Assembly: GCA_021324655.1 (NCBI GenBank)
Contig: JAJPIP010000068.1
Span: 1 to 64,000, forward strand
Source: Pseudomonadota bacterium
Lineage (GTDB): Bacteria > Chloroflexota > UBA5177
Direction of reading: 5' to 3'
Length of the DNA stretch: 64,000 nucleotides
This document shows positions 1-9,439 of this stretch, one piece after another. Both the position numbers and the translations under genes were made by a program. The notes beneath the pieces are model-generated. The model had not been told where the DNA came from. It made no database searches and saw only the letters and a program-made list of their open reading frames with translations. Positions within the stretch are counted from its first letter, which is position 1. Each line of letters opens with the position of its first letter.

Positions 1-115
1 GCAACTGTGCGGCCGTCACGGTGGACTGGCGCTTCACCACCGCCGACGCCCGCATCAAGCTCAAGCGACTCTATCCGTCACTTCAGGAGTAACAGTGCAC
101 TAGGCCGGGACCCGC

Positions 116-598
116 TTGCTAGAGTCGGGGGTGCGCACGCTCCTCCTCGTCTCCCTGATCATCCTTGCCGGGTGCGGCGCGTCCGCTGGGGCGAACCGCC
201 CGCACCAGAGCCTCTCCCTGGCGTATTCCCCGGCGCGCGCGCATGTGCCCGCCTGCACTCACGCCGGATCGCCGATTCGCCTGCCGGCGCACTTCCCCGC
301 GCAGTTTCCCGTGCCGGCCGGGACCGATCTCGTCCGGGCGGCTCCGCTCCTGCATGGCGTCCGCGGCATCGGCGTCTACGGGTACGTGCCGTCGGCGAGT
401 TTTGTCGGGACCGTCCACTTCTTCCCGCGCGAGGTGAAGAAGGCAGGTTTCAGCGTGCTGGCGCTCGAGATCGACACGCCCAACGACTCCGAAGGCACCT
501 ACCAGGGTCACGGCTACCAGGGGCGGTGGGCGCTGAACAGCATCCCGGGCTGCAAAGCGATGCGCATCGGCATCTCCGCGGTGCGGATCGGCAAGTAG
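116..598 (+). CDS. putative lipoprotein of unknown function
   Basis: N-terminal hydrophobic signal followed by lipobox-like LAGC; intact ORF. Confidence 0.55.
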   Translation: MLESGVRTLLLVSLIILAGCGASAGANRPHQSLSLAYSPARAHVPACTHAGSPIRLPAHFPAQFPVPAGTDLVRAAPLLHGVRGIGVYGYVPSASFVGTVHFFPREVKKAGFSVLALEIDTPNDSEGTYQGHGYQGRWALNSIPGCKAMRIGISAVRIGK

Positions 599-651
599 CG
601 CCGCCCATTTCTTGACGAAACTCCCCCTGAGGCGCATGCTAGATGTGCTGA

Positions 652-1293
652 ATGGAGGCATGCATGGCTGCGGTCATGACGGATGGAGATGCGCCCCGGC
701 GAACCGTCTACGTGGATCCGCCTTTTCAGGAGGATCAGCGGGGCGTCGCCGAGCCGGTCTCCCACCCGGAGCTCCGATCCACCCGCTGGCGCTGGTACTT
801 CCCCTGGGTCAAGACGGCGGTCTCCGCGCCCACCTACAACGGCGAACTGTTGGTGGCCAACCGGACCGATGAGCCCTGGCTGTTGTGGCACAACTACCAC
901 CGGCTGGGCCGCGTCGAGCCGGGAGAGGAGCGGTCTGTGCGGCTGGTGCGTTTCGGAACGTTCTCCGCGCGGCAGCTCGCCGAGGATGCCGATTATCTTC
1001 TTCTCTCGCTGACCCCGGATCTTTCCGGCATCGAGATCGTGGAGGAGGACGACGTCTATCTGTTGCGCCGGGCGTCCGCGGCCGGCGAGACGCTGCAGAG
1101 CGCCCCCGATTCCACCGGGCTCGCCGATGTAGGCCTCTCGAGACTCACGGTCAACGCGCTGCAGCGTATCGGCGTGGCCACGCTGGGGGAGCTGCGAGGA
1201 GCCGACCTGGGCGACCTCTGGGAGGTCAAGGGCGGCCCCGCGGCGTATGCGGAGCTGATCGAGAAATTCTGGCGGCAGGAAGGCTCGGGATAG
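652..1293 (+). CDS. hypothetical protein with C-terminal helix-hairpin-helix / RNAP alpha-CTD-like segment
   Basis: C-term LADVGLSRLTVNALQRIGVATLGELRGADLGDLWEVKGGPAAYAELIEKF resembles alpha-CTD/HhH pattern; directly upstream of next gene on same strand. Confidence 0.6.
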   Translation: MEACMAAVMTDGDAPRRTVYVDPPFQEDQRGVAEPVSHPELRSTRWRWYFPWVKTAVSAPTYNGELLVANRTDEPWLLWHNYHRLGRVEPGEERSVRLVRFGTFSARQLAEDADYLLLSLTPDLSGIEIVEEDDVYLLRRASAAGETLQSAPDSTGLADVGLSRLTVNALQRIGVATLGELRGADLGDLWEVKGGPAAYAELIEKFWRQEGSG

Positions 1294-1309
1294 GACCGGG
1301 GAGGTTCTC

Positions 1310-2413
1310 ATGTACTTCAAGCAGATTCTGGATGAGCGGCTGGGGTGCGCCTCGTACCTGATCGCCTCCCGGGAATCGCACGAGGCGGCGATCGTCGATC
1401 CCTCGCTGGAGACCGACGTCTACGAGGATCTGCTGGCGGCGCGCGACTTTACCCTGCGCTACGTCATCGACACGCACGTGCACGCCGATCACGTCTCCGG
1501 TGCGCGCCGCCTGGCAGATCGACACGGTGCCGAGCTCTGCCTTCATGAGGCGGCGCGTGTGACCTATCCTTTTCATCCTCTGCATGATGGGGATGTACTC
1601 CCGCTCGGACAGCTGCGCCTCCAGGTGCTGCATACACCCGGCCACCGACCCGAGCTGATCTCGCTGCTGATCATCAATCCGCCGCGCAGTCCGGAGCCCT
1701 CGATGGTGCTGACCGGCGATTCGCTTCTGGTGGGCGACGTGGGCCGGCCCGACTTCGGTGGCGGCGACGCGAGTGCTCAGGCGGAGAGTATCCGGCGCCT
1801 TCTCGCCCTGCCCGACTACGTTGCCGTGTTCCCGGGCCACTTCGAGGGACCGTGCGGGCGCGGCATGTGCGGCCGGCCCAGCAGCACCGTCGGCTTCGAG
1901 CGCCGCTTCAATCCCCTGCTGCAGCTCGCGCCCGAGGCGTTCGTGACCTCCCTGACCGACCATGTGCCGGCGCGTCCGCTCAACATCACCGCCATCGAAG
2001 CGACCAACCGCGGCGTGGCCGCGATGGAGTGGGCGATGCTGACCACCGCTCCTCCCGTCGAGCAGATTTCGACGGAGGCGATCCCGGCCGGTGCGCTGCT
2101 GCTCGACGTGCGGGAACCGGAGGAATACGAAGAGGAGCACATCGCCGGGGCGGTCAACATCCCGCAAGGCGAGCTGGCGGACCGCCTCGCCGAGATTCCG
2201 CGCGACCGGACGATCGTGACCGTCTGCCGCTCCGGCGCCCGGTCCTTACGCTCCGGACAGTTTCTCAAACAAATGGGGTATGCGTCGGTCGTAAGCCTGG
2301 ATGGAGGCATGAATGCCTGGGATGCCGCCGGCCATCCCATCGTGCGCGGCCCGGGACGCGGCTCGCGCATTGTGGAAACGGAGTGGATGCACGCCGGGGG
2401 CGCCCGGACGTGA
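1310..2413 (+). CDS. MBL-fold hydrolase with C-terminal rhodanese domain (persulfide dioxygenase-like)
   Basis: THVHADHVSGARR metal-binding motif, LHTPGHRPE, TGDSLLVGDVGRPDF; C-term rhodanese LLDVREPEEYEEEHIAGAVNIP...VCRSGARS. Confidence 0.9.
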   Translation: MYFKQILDERLGCASYLIASRESHEAAIVDPSLETDVYEDLLAARDFTLRYVIDTHVHADHVSGARRLADRHGAELCLHEAARVTYPFHPLHDGDVLPLGQLRLQVLHTPGHRPELISLLIINPPRSPEPSMVLTGDSLLVGDVGRPDFGGGDASAQAESIRRLLALPDYVAVFPGHFEGPCGRGMCGRPSSTVGFERRFNPLLQLAPEAFVTSLTDHVPARPLNITAIEATNRGVAAMEWAMLTTAPPVEQISTEAIPAGALLLDVREPEEYEEEHIAGAVNIPQGELADRLAEIPRDRTIVTVCRSGARSLRSGQFLKQMGYASVVSLDGGMNAWDAAGHPIVRGPGRGSRIVETEWMHAGGART

Positions 2414-2436
2414 GGTGAGCCCTGTGGCTCACCTCA
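2411..2436. terminator. bidirectional terminator hairpin between convergent genes
   Basis: Perfect 11-bp stem tgaggtgagcc-ctgt-ggctcacctca; overlaps stop codon of the + strand gene. Confidence 0.6.
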
Positions 2437-2449
2437 CCGGGTACCGTTC

Positions 2450-3073
2450 TTACAGATAGCCCAGGTTCTTGAGGCGCTCCGAGACGAGCGCTTCCTCGTC
2501 CTCAGAGTAGACGCCGGCCGGCTGGGCCGGGAGCAGACCCATCTCGGCCAGGCGGCCAAGGATCTGGTCGACGTCCTGCTCGGGTGTCTCGCCCACCGTG
2601 CTGACGGTGATCTCGGGATGCTCCGGCGGCTCGTAGGGGTCGGAGATACCGGTAAAGTGCTCGATCTCGCCGGCGCGCGCCTTCTTGTAGAGCCCCTTCA
2701 CGTCGCGCTGCTCGCAGACCTCGAGCGGCGTGGCGATGTAGACCTCGACGAAGCGGTTGGGGTTGCGTCCGCCGTTGGTGATTTCCTCGCGCGCTTCATC
2801 CCGAATCTCCTTATAAGGAGAGATGGCGGCGGTAATCGCGATGACGCCGTTGCGCGAGAGCAGCTTGGCGACGAAGGCGATCCGGCGGATATTGGCGTCG
2901 CGGTCGGCCTTGGAGAAGCCGAGGCCGGAGCTGAGGTTCTTGCGGATCTCATCGCCGTCGAGCAGCTCGACGTGGCGCCCGATCTCCCGCAGGCGCTCGA
3001 CCAGCAGGTTGGCGATGGTTGACTTGCCGGCGCCGGAGAGGCCGGTAAACCAGAGAGTAAATCCTTCGTCCAC
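2450..3073 (-). CDS. cysC: adenylylsulfate (APS) kinase
   Basis: [17 protein letters not shown]-loop, [45 protein letters not shown]. Confidence 0.92.
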   Translation of the reverse strand: MDEGFTLWFTGLSGAGKSTIANLLVERLREIGRHVELLDGDEIRKNLSSGLGFSKADRDANIRRIAFVAKLLSRNGVIAITAAISPYKEIRDEAREEITNGGRNPNRFVEVYIATPLEVCEQRDVKGLYKKARAGEIEHFTGISDPYEPPEHPEITVSTVGETPEQDVDQILGRLAEMGLLPAQPAGVYSEDEEALVSERLKNLGYL

Positions 3074-3200
3074 GGTGGCTCCTTCTATTAGGCATGCGCC
3101 GCTGGGAGGCGCGGTTGTCCATCCTTAGTCGTCGGGCAGAACGCCCCGGAGCATAGTAACCGGAGAAACAGGTGTTACGCGAACAGACGTTACCGATCTC

Positions 3201-3632
3201 TTACCGAAGGTCGGTCGCCGTGACGGTCCAGGCGCAGGTGGGACGGGCAGTGATGCCGAGCGTGAACGAGCCGCCGTTAGCGAACCGCTTGCTCCACGTC
3301 GCGCGGCCGAGGTTTGAGCTGGAGTCCATTCCTGAGTTGTCACCCAATGGGCCGCTCCCGGTCAGATTGAAGGCGAAGGTCGTGAACGAATACCAGGGAG
3401 GGGATGTCCCGATCGGCTTGCCGAGGTCATGGCAGGTGAAGTGGTAGCGGAACACCCAGGGCTTGACGAGAACGCCGGGGAGCGGTCCCGACGGCAGGGA
3501 GAAGGTGATGGATTGGGCGTTGCCGACACCGTGCCAGGTGCGAGTGACGGGGGCTGCCCTGGCCGCGACGATGGAGGATCCACCCAGGTACAAGATGAGG
3601 GCGGTCAGCAGGATGCCGATGGTGAGGCGCAT
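3201..3632 (-). CDS. small secreted protein of unknown function
   Basis: Signal-peptide-like N-term; Thr/Ser/Gly-rich beta-type sequence ending PTCAWTVTATDLR. Confidence 0.55.
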   Translation of the reverse strand: MRLTIGILLTALILYLGGSSIVAARAAPVTRTWHGVGNAQSITFSLPSGPLPGVLVKPWVFRYHFTCHDLGKPIGTSPPWYSFTTFAFNLTGSGPLGDNSGMDSSSNLGRATWSKRFANGGSFTLGITARPTCAWTVTATDLR

Positions 3633-3647
3633 GATGGTTTCCTCCTG

Positions 3648-4628
3648 TTATGACAAGCGCAGGATGTGTCCGTCACGCCGCACGTCGAGCACGATCGTGA
3701 TGTGGCGCTGCAGGACGGGGAAGATCGAGGAGCGCACCAGGCCGTCGTAACGGAGGTGCATCGCCCCGGCCCGATCGAACGTGGTGCGGCAATGGACGGT
3801 GACCGTGGTGAGCGCACTGTTCCAGGGGATGCAGTCCCAGTGGAAGAGACCCCACTGCCGCTTGATCCGCGTGCCATTGCTGCAGAACTCCCCGGCCAGG
3901 CGGATCGACCCCTCGACCCCGATGCCGGCCGTGGTCGTTGCTTCCACATACCGGCAGGTTCCCAGGGACGTCGTCTGGTACGGCTGGCTGACGATGTGGC
4001 GCGCGGTGACGGTGCGCACCGAGAGGGGTACGCTGACGGAGAGAGCGAACGGCAGCGCCAGGATGGCGAGGAGAAGCCCCCAGGACACAAGGTACAGGCC
4101 GCGCGACAGGGTCAGACGCGGGCGCTCTACCTCTTCATCCTCCGGTAGGTCCGGCTCGGTCCAGGCGATGACCGCTGTCGGCAGGAAGAAGAGCAGCTCC
4201 AGGTAGACCACGACGAGCCCACCGTTGCCGAGGGCGTCGTGCAGCCATCCGGGAACGCTTGACGGGGAGGAGCGTAAGAACAGAAGCCAGAGGGGAAGCC
4301 CGAAGGCGACGGCCAGCACGCGATGGGTGAGGCGGTAGGCGTAGTCGCGTACCCGCGCCTGGCGCTCGTCGAGAGAGCTGTCCGGTGCCACGGCAAGGCG
4401 GCGCGTGGCGGAGCGGAGGGTGAGGTTGGCGAGGAGCAGCACGAGGACGAGGAGCACGTCGAGGGTGGTCTGCCAGGCGGAGCCGATGAGCGCCGTCACG
4501 GCGGGTGTCTCGGCCAGGATCACGCAGATGACGCCGAGTGCTGTCACGAGGCCGCGGCGTACGCTCTGCCGTGCCGGCAAACGGGGTGGGATCTCCGGAG
4601 GAACCTCGGGAGCAGCAGCAATCGTCAT
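3648..4628 (-). CDS. multi-TM membrane protein of unknown function
   Basis: Several hydrophobic helices then a Cys-containing extracytoplasmic C-terminal domain. Confidence 0.6.
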   Translation of the reverse strand: MTIAAAPEVPPEIPPRLPARQSVRRGLVTALGVICVILAETPAVTALIGSAWQTTLDVLLVLVLLLANLTLRSATRRLAVAPDSSLDERQARVRDYAYRLTHRVLAVAFGLPLWLLFLRSSPSSVPGWLHDALGNGGLVVVYLELLFFLPTAVIAWTEPDLPEDEEVERPRLTLSRGLYLVSWGLLLAILALPFALSVSVPLSVRTVTARHIVSQPYQTTSLGTCRYVEATTTAGIGVEGSIRLAGEFCSNGTRIKRQWGLFHWDCIPWNSALTTVTVHCRTTFDRAGAMHLRYDGLVRSSIFPVLQRHITIVLDVRRDGHILRLS

Positions 4629-4915
4629 GAGTCACTCTCCTCTCGGCCGTAGACGATCTCACTCAAAGGACGAAAAGGGTCGCGGGAAAAGATGGCCTCG
4701 AGGGGGAGGCCCAGGAACTCGCTGAGGCGAAAGGCCAGCTCGAGGCTGGGGTTGTACTCACCACGTTCGATGTAGCCGACCGTCTGATAGTTGATGCCGA
4801 GCGCGTCGGCCAGATCCCGCCGGGACAGCCCCCGCTCGGTCCGGAGCACGGCGAGCCGGTTGTAGATGGGCCGCTCGGGAAAGGGCGTCTCCGGCTGGTC
4901 GGCCTTCTTTCTCAT
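4625..4915 (-). CDS. XRE-family HTH transcriptional regulator
   Basis: RLAVLRTERGLSRRDLADALGINYQTVGYIERGEYNPSLELAFRLSEFLGLPLEAIF; overlaps start of downstream membrane gene by 4 nt. Confidence 0.88.
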   Translation of the reverse strand: MRKKADQPETPFPERPIYNRLAVLRTERGLSRRDLADALGINYQTVGYIERGEYNPSLELAFRLSEFLGLPLEAIFSRDPFRPLSEIVYGREESDS

Positions 4916-4978
4916 GGACGGATCGTAGCATAAATACAACACGATGTCCAGCACGAATATCAGACATGAAATTTATGC

Positions 4979-5114
4979 GTAGGCGCAGGGCTTGTCCCTG
5001 CGTGTCACGGTTCCTGCCTGTATCCCTCTGCCACGCCCACGTGGGTGCATCTACGGACCGTGTGATCAACGCCGCCCGGGATCTGTCGCGGGCAGGGACA
5101 AGCCCTGCGCCTAC
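4979..5114. repeat. MITE-like 136-bp element bounded by perfect 23-bp inverted repeats
   Basis: gtaggcgcagggcttgtccctgc (4979-5001) and exact reverse complement (5092-5114). Confidence 0.75.
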
Positions 5115-5153
5115 CGGGGCCGCGGCGGGCCGGCCTTCTGTCGTGTGGGTTCC

Positions 5154-5754
5154 CTACTCGGTAGGGAGGGTGCGTCTCTGGGGGTGGGGCGTGTCGCCGC
5201 GGGCCAGCATGGCGACGTACTCGGCAATGCGGCGGGCACGCGTGTCGGGACGCCTGGCGTCGCCGATGCGGTACAGGATGGCGAAGCGATTCTGCCGGGT
5301 CAGGATCTCGAACATGGCGGCGGCGCGCGGCTCGCCTTGCAGCGCCGCGGCGAGATCTTCCGGGACGGTGATCTCCGACTGCCCCGCATACGCCGCGTCC
5401 CAGCGCCCGTTGGCCTTTGCTTCCTCCACTGCCGTCAGCCCGGCCGGCTGCATCCGTCCCGCCGCCATCAGCCGTCCCACGCGCTCGACATTGCTCTGCG
5501 ACCAGGGACTGCGGGAACGGCGCGGCGTAAAGCGCACCGCGTAGGTACGGTCGTCGCGGCGCCGCAGCTGCCCGTCAATCCAGCCGTAGCACACTGCCTC
5601 GTCCAGCGCCTGATCGTAGGTCAGGCGGGTGGGATCGCCGACCCCCTTCTTGGCGAGGACCAGCCAGACGCCGGCCGGATCGCCATGATGCCCGTGAAGC
5701 CAGTCATGCCAGGCATCGACATCGGGAACGAGGAGCTCGGGGAGATCGGCCACG
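5154..5754 (-). CDS. YdeI/OmpD-associated family protein
   Basis: PAGVWLVLAKKGVGDPTRLTYDQALDEAVCYGWIDGQLRRRDDRTYAVRFTPRRSRSPWSQSNVERVGRL is typical of the family; GTG start assumed. Confidence 0.82.
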
Positions 5755-5869
5755 AGAGTGAGAGTAGCATGTGGGCAAGACCACCGCAGGGGCCGGGCCT
5801 CGCCGTTACGGACGCGCCCCGGCAGATACGTTGGTTCCCTCGAACCCTGTAACTGGCGATCCTTGTCGG

Positions 5870-5901
5870 GGCTTGATACATCAAGCCGCTGCGCCGCAGC
5901 G
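5870..5901. repeat. double palindrome: 18-bp GAT-NN-ATC hairpin plus GC hairpin
   Basis: ggcttgatacatcaagcc immediately followed by gctgcgccgcagcg. Confidence 0.6.
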
Positions 5902-6154
5902 CAACTCTGGCCCCCCTGCCGGATTGTCTGTCGCGAGATGATACGACGGCCGGCGATCAGACGGCGTGGAGAGAGCCGACAGGGTAGAGCGCAGACAGGA
6001 TCCTCGGCTGCGGGCGAGCGATTCGATAAATCGAACTCCGACACGGGATGCCGAGCGGGCCGATGAATCGGACCGATACGGGGGCACGGCTATCGCCCGC
6101 TGCGAAGAATGTCCGTTCGAGGACGCCGGATGTCTACAGCGTGCCGGGCGCCGG

Positions 6155-7579
6155 CTACCGGTTGCCGCGGGTGTGGGCGATGTACTCCAGCAGATCGGAC
6201 CGGGTAATGACGCCGACCGGTTTCTCTCCCTCGCGGGCGATCACCGCCGTGTCCTCGCCGAGCAGCGGGCCAATGATGGTCTCGATCGGCTCGATGATCT
6301 CGACCGTCTCCAGCGGCTCCTCCATCACCTCGCCGACCGGGCGCTCCACCATGTCCGGCTCGCGGAAGACACGGGCCAGCAGCGACTTCTCCTGGATGCT
6401 GCCGACGATATCGCCGACGGAGTGGCCGTTGTGCCACTCGGCGACCGGCATCTGCGAGATGCCGTATTCCTGCAGCTTCTGGATGGCGTTGCCCACCAAT
6501 TCGGCGGGAGCCACGGTGACCAATTCCGGCATCGTGCCGTGGCGGTGGGTGAGGAGATCGGAGACGCGCACCTGCGCGGGGAGTCGCTCCAGGAAGCCGT
6601 TGTCCTGCATCCACTGATCGGAGTACAGCTTGCTGAGGTAGCTGCGGCCGGTGTCGGGGAAGAGGACGACGAGCGTCTGGTCCTCGGTCATGTCGCGGGC
6701 GACCTCGAAGGCGGCGTGCAGAGCCGTCCCGGCGGAGCCGCCGACCAGGATCCCCTCTTCACGCGTCACCCGGCGCGCCGTGCGGAAGGAGTCCTTATCG
6801 CTGACGCGCACCCAGCGATCGATGATGGCGGGATCGAACGTCGCGGGCCAGAAGTCCTCGCCGATGCCCTCGACCTTGTAGGGGCGCAGCTCGCCCCCGG
6901 AGAGGATGGACCCCTCGGGATCGGCGCCGACGATGGTGATGTTGGGGTTGCGTTCCTTCAGATAGCGTCCGGTGCCGGTGATGGTGCCGCCGGTGCCGAC
7001 GCCCGCCACGAAGGTATCGATCTTCCCATCCGTCTGGTGCCAGATCTCCGGTCCGGTGGTGAGATAGTGGGTCTCGGGATTGATCTGGTTGTAGTACTGG
7101 TTGGGCTGGAAGCCGCCCGGTGTCTCACGCGCGAGGCGATCCGCCACCCGGTAGTAGCTCTCCGGCGATTCGGGCGGCACGGCGGTCGGCGTGATGACCA
7201 CCTCCGCCCCGTATGCCTTGAGGAGGGCGATCTTCTCCGCACTCATCTTGTCCGGCATGACGAAGATCATGCGGTATCCCTTGATGGCGGCGGCGATGGC
7301 GAGGCCCACTCCGGTGTTCCCCGAGGTGGGCTCGACGATGGTGCCGCCGGGCCGCAGCAGGCCGCGCCGCTCGGCATCCTCGATCATGCGGATGCCGATG
7401 CGGTCCTTCACGCTTCCGCCCGGGTTGAAGTATTCAACCTTGGCCAGCATGGTCGGTCTCACGTGCCGCGCCACGCGATTGAGCCGAATGAGCGGGGTAT
7501 TACCGATCAATTCGAGGACGTTGTCGTAGATGTCGGGATGGCTGACGGGTCGCTCTGCGACGGGTACCGGGTGTTCCAT
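6155..7579 (-). CDS. cbs: cystathionine beta-synthase with C-terminal CBS-domain pair
   Basis: NTPLIRLNRV, EYFNPGGSVKDRIGIRMIEDAE, EPTSGNTGVGLA, GVGTGGTITGTGRYLKE; C-term CBS-type repeats. Confidence 0.92.
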   Translation of the reverse strand: MEHPVPVAERPVSHPDIYDNVLELIGNTPLIRLNRVARHVRPTMLAKVEYFNPGGSVKDRIGIRMIEDAERRGLLRPGGTIVEPTSGNTGVGLAIAAAIKGYRMIFVMPDKMSAEKIALLKAYGAEVVITPTAVPPESPESYYRVADRLARETPGGFQPNQYYNQINPETHYLTTGPEIWHQTDGKIDTFVAGVGTGGTITGTGRYLKERNPNITIVGADPEGSILSGGELRPYKVEGIGEDFWPATFDPAIIDRWVRVSDKDSFRTARRVTREEGILVGGSAGTALHAAFEVARDMTEDQTLVVLFPDTGRSYLSKLYSDQWMQDNGFLERLPAQVRVSDLLTHRHGTMPELVTVAPAELVGNAIQKLQEYGISQMPVAEWHNGHSVGDIVGSIQEKSLLARVFREPDMVERPVGEVMEEPLETVEIIEPIETIIGPLLGEDTAVIAREGEKPVGVITRSDLLEYIAHTRGNR

Positions 7580-7633
7580 GATCTCCCTCGTGTCAGGCCG
7601 CGATGCGGTTCAGATTACCAGAAACCCCGGCGA

Positions 7634-8818
7634 CTACGGCGCGCTCGGCGCCTTGAGGGTGGCCTCGATAGCTGCCTCCAGCTGCGCCACATCCGGGGTT
7701 CCCCACCCCGTCACGGCGTCCCAGCCGGGACCGGCGAGGTACCTGCCGTTGGTGCCGACGGTGATGTCATGGAAGGCCGACGCGTCGGCAGGTGAGCCGG
7801 CCACGCGGTAGAGGATCAGCGGGGACGCCGGGACCGTGACACCGTCGAGACCGGCTGCCTGGCGGATGAGCGCCCAGGTTGCCGCCCAGGCGGGAGCGCC
7901 CAGACTGGTGCCGCCGGCCTGCCGGACATGGCCTTTGAGGGTGATGGCGACCCCCGTGTTCGGATCCCCCAGGAAGGAGACATCGGGCGCCCAGCGATGT
8001 CCGTCGGCCGGCAACGTCGAGACGGTCTGCCAGACCGGACGGCGCAACGCGGCGCGGCCGCCACCGCTGCCGGCCCAGGCCATTTCCGAGCTGATCGTCG
8101 CGTCGGCGTTCAGGTCCAGGGACGTGCCGCCGACCGCGGTCACCGAGGGGTCGCCGGCCGGGTAGCCGACGCGCAGCTTGTGTCCGCAGTCCCGCACGGG
8201 TCCCGGGAGATCGCCGGTATCGCCGCTGCTGACGAAGACCGAGACACCGGCGGTCATCGCTTTGGCGAGCTCTGAGGAGAAGATGGTGGAGTTCTTATCC
8301 GGGCCGCAGGTACCGAGGGAGATGCTGACCGTGCCGGCTCCGGCCGCGACCGCCCGGCGGATGGCGCCCGTCATGGCCTTCCAGCCCGCCGCATCGCTCG
8401 CCCGGGGATTGATGTCGTAGACGCGGATCGCGGCGCCGGGGGCCAGGGCGTGCAGCCACTCGATGTCCATGGTCGTCTCACCCTGCACCGGCAGCGTGAA
8501 GCTGCCGCCCATCCTGGTGACGGTGATGTGCGGATCGGCCAGGCCATAGCGCTTGTCGAAGGCACGGATATCGGACATATGAAAGCCGTCGATCTCGAGC
8601 AGGGCCACCGTCTGCCCCGTTCCATCCACATGGCGGGCGTAGAGCGGGGTGAAGTCATAGGCGGTCCGGATCTGTGCCGGCGTGTAGGCGGGGCCGAACA
8701 GCGTCCGGGGCGACGCCAGGGCGAAATCGGTGTGCCAGGCGGGCCGCGCCGTCGCGGCGCCGGGCAGCGCGAGAAGAGAGAGGGCAGAAAGGATCAGGAC
8801 GAGAAGATAGCGAAACAC
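7634..8818 (-). CDS. S53-family (sedolisin-like) serine peptidase
   Basis: TMDIEWLHALAPGA, SVFVSSGDTGD, YPAGDPSVTAVGGTSL, GGTSLGAPAWAA; signal peptide; GTG start inferred. Confidence 0.88.
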   Translation of the reverse strand: MFRYLLVLILSALSLLALPGAATARPAWHTDFALASPRTLFGPAYTPAQIRTAYDFTPLYARHVDGTGQTVALLEIDGFHMSDIRAFDKRYGLADPHITVTRMGGSFTLPVQGETTMDIEWLHALAPGAAIRVYDINPRASDAAGWKAMTGAIRRAVAAGAGTVSISLGTCGPDKNSTIFSSELAKAMTAGVSVFVSSGDTGDLPGPVRDCGHKLRVGYPAGDPSVTAVGGTSLDLNADATISSEMAWAGSGGGRAALRRPVWQTVSTLPADGHRWAPDVSFLGDPNTGVAITLKGHVRQAGGTSLGAPAWAATWALIRQAAGLDGVTVPASPLILYRVAGSPADASAFHDITVGTNGRYLAGPGWDAVTGWGTPDVAQLEAAIEATLKAPSAP

Positions 8819-8896
8819 GGTAATCCCTCGGGCAATGTCATGACGTTCATGTGACTGGAATAGTATATCCGGGCGGTGTATCATTTTGATATAGCC

Positions 8897-9439
8897 ATGT
8901 ATGAATTCCTCATCCTTTCCCAGCTCGCGCGCTGTCCCATGCACGGGTATCGCATTGCCAAGATCATCGGCGATATCGTCGGCCCGCGCCAGCGTGTGCA
9001 GTGGGGTGCCCTCTATCCGCTGTTGGGCCGGCTGGAGCGGGATGGCCTGATTGCGGCCGCGCCCTGCGGTGACGATGCCGGCCGTAAGAAGGAGTATGCG
9101 CTGACGGAGCGCGGGCGGGAGCGTCTGCACGAACTGCTGCTCGATACCAGCCGGCACCAGGGGGAGTATGACACCCTGTTTGCCCACAAGGTCTCCTCGT
9201 TTCCGCTGCTGACGCCGGAGGAGCGCGTCTATCTGTGCCGGCACTATGCGGTGTTTGCGCAGCAGAACGTCGACTATCTGATCCGTGAGCGCGACGACCT
9301 GCATCAGCACTCCGGCCTGGCATCGGAATGTCTGGACGCCATTACCCGCGTCATGGAGCATCGCATCGATTACTGGCAGCGAGAGCGCGCCTGGGCCGAG
9401 CTCTTGCTAGTCGAAAACCAGGAGAAGGAGTCTGCCTGA
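8897..9439 (+). CDS. PadR-family transcriptional regulator
   Basis: MYEFLILSQLARCPMHGYRIAKII...VQWGALYPLLGRLERDGLI...GRKKEYALTERGRERL. Confidence 0.88.
   Translation: MYEFLILSQLARCPMHGYRIAKIIGDIVGPRQRVQWGALYPLLGRLERDGLIAAAPCGDDAGRKKEYALTERGRERLHELLLDTSRHQGEYDTLFAHKVSSFPLLTPEERVYLCRHYAVFAQQNVDYLIRERDDLHQHSGLASECLDAITRVMEHRIDYWQRERAWAELLLVENQEKESA

Noticed and set aside
5966-7795. 609-aa + strand ORF
   Set aside because: Antisense to the well-supported cbs gene; Asp/Gly/Arg-rich composition typical of GC-rich antisense frames.
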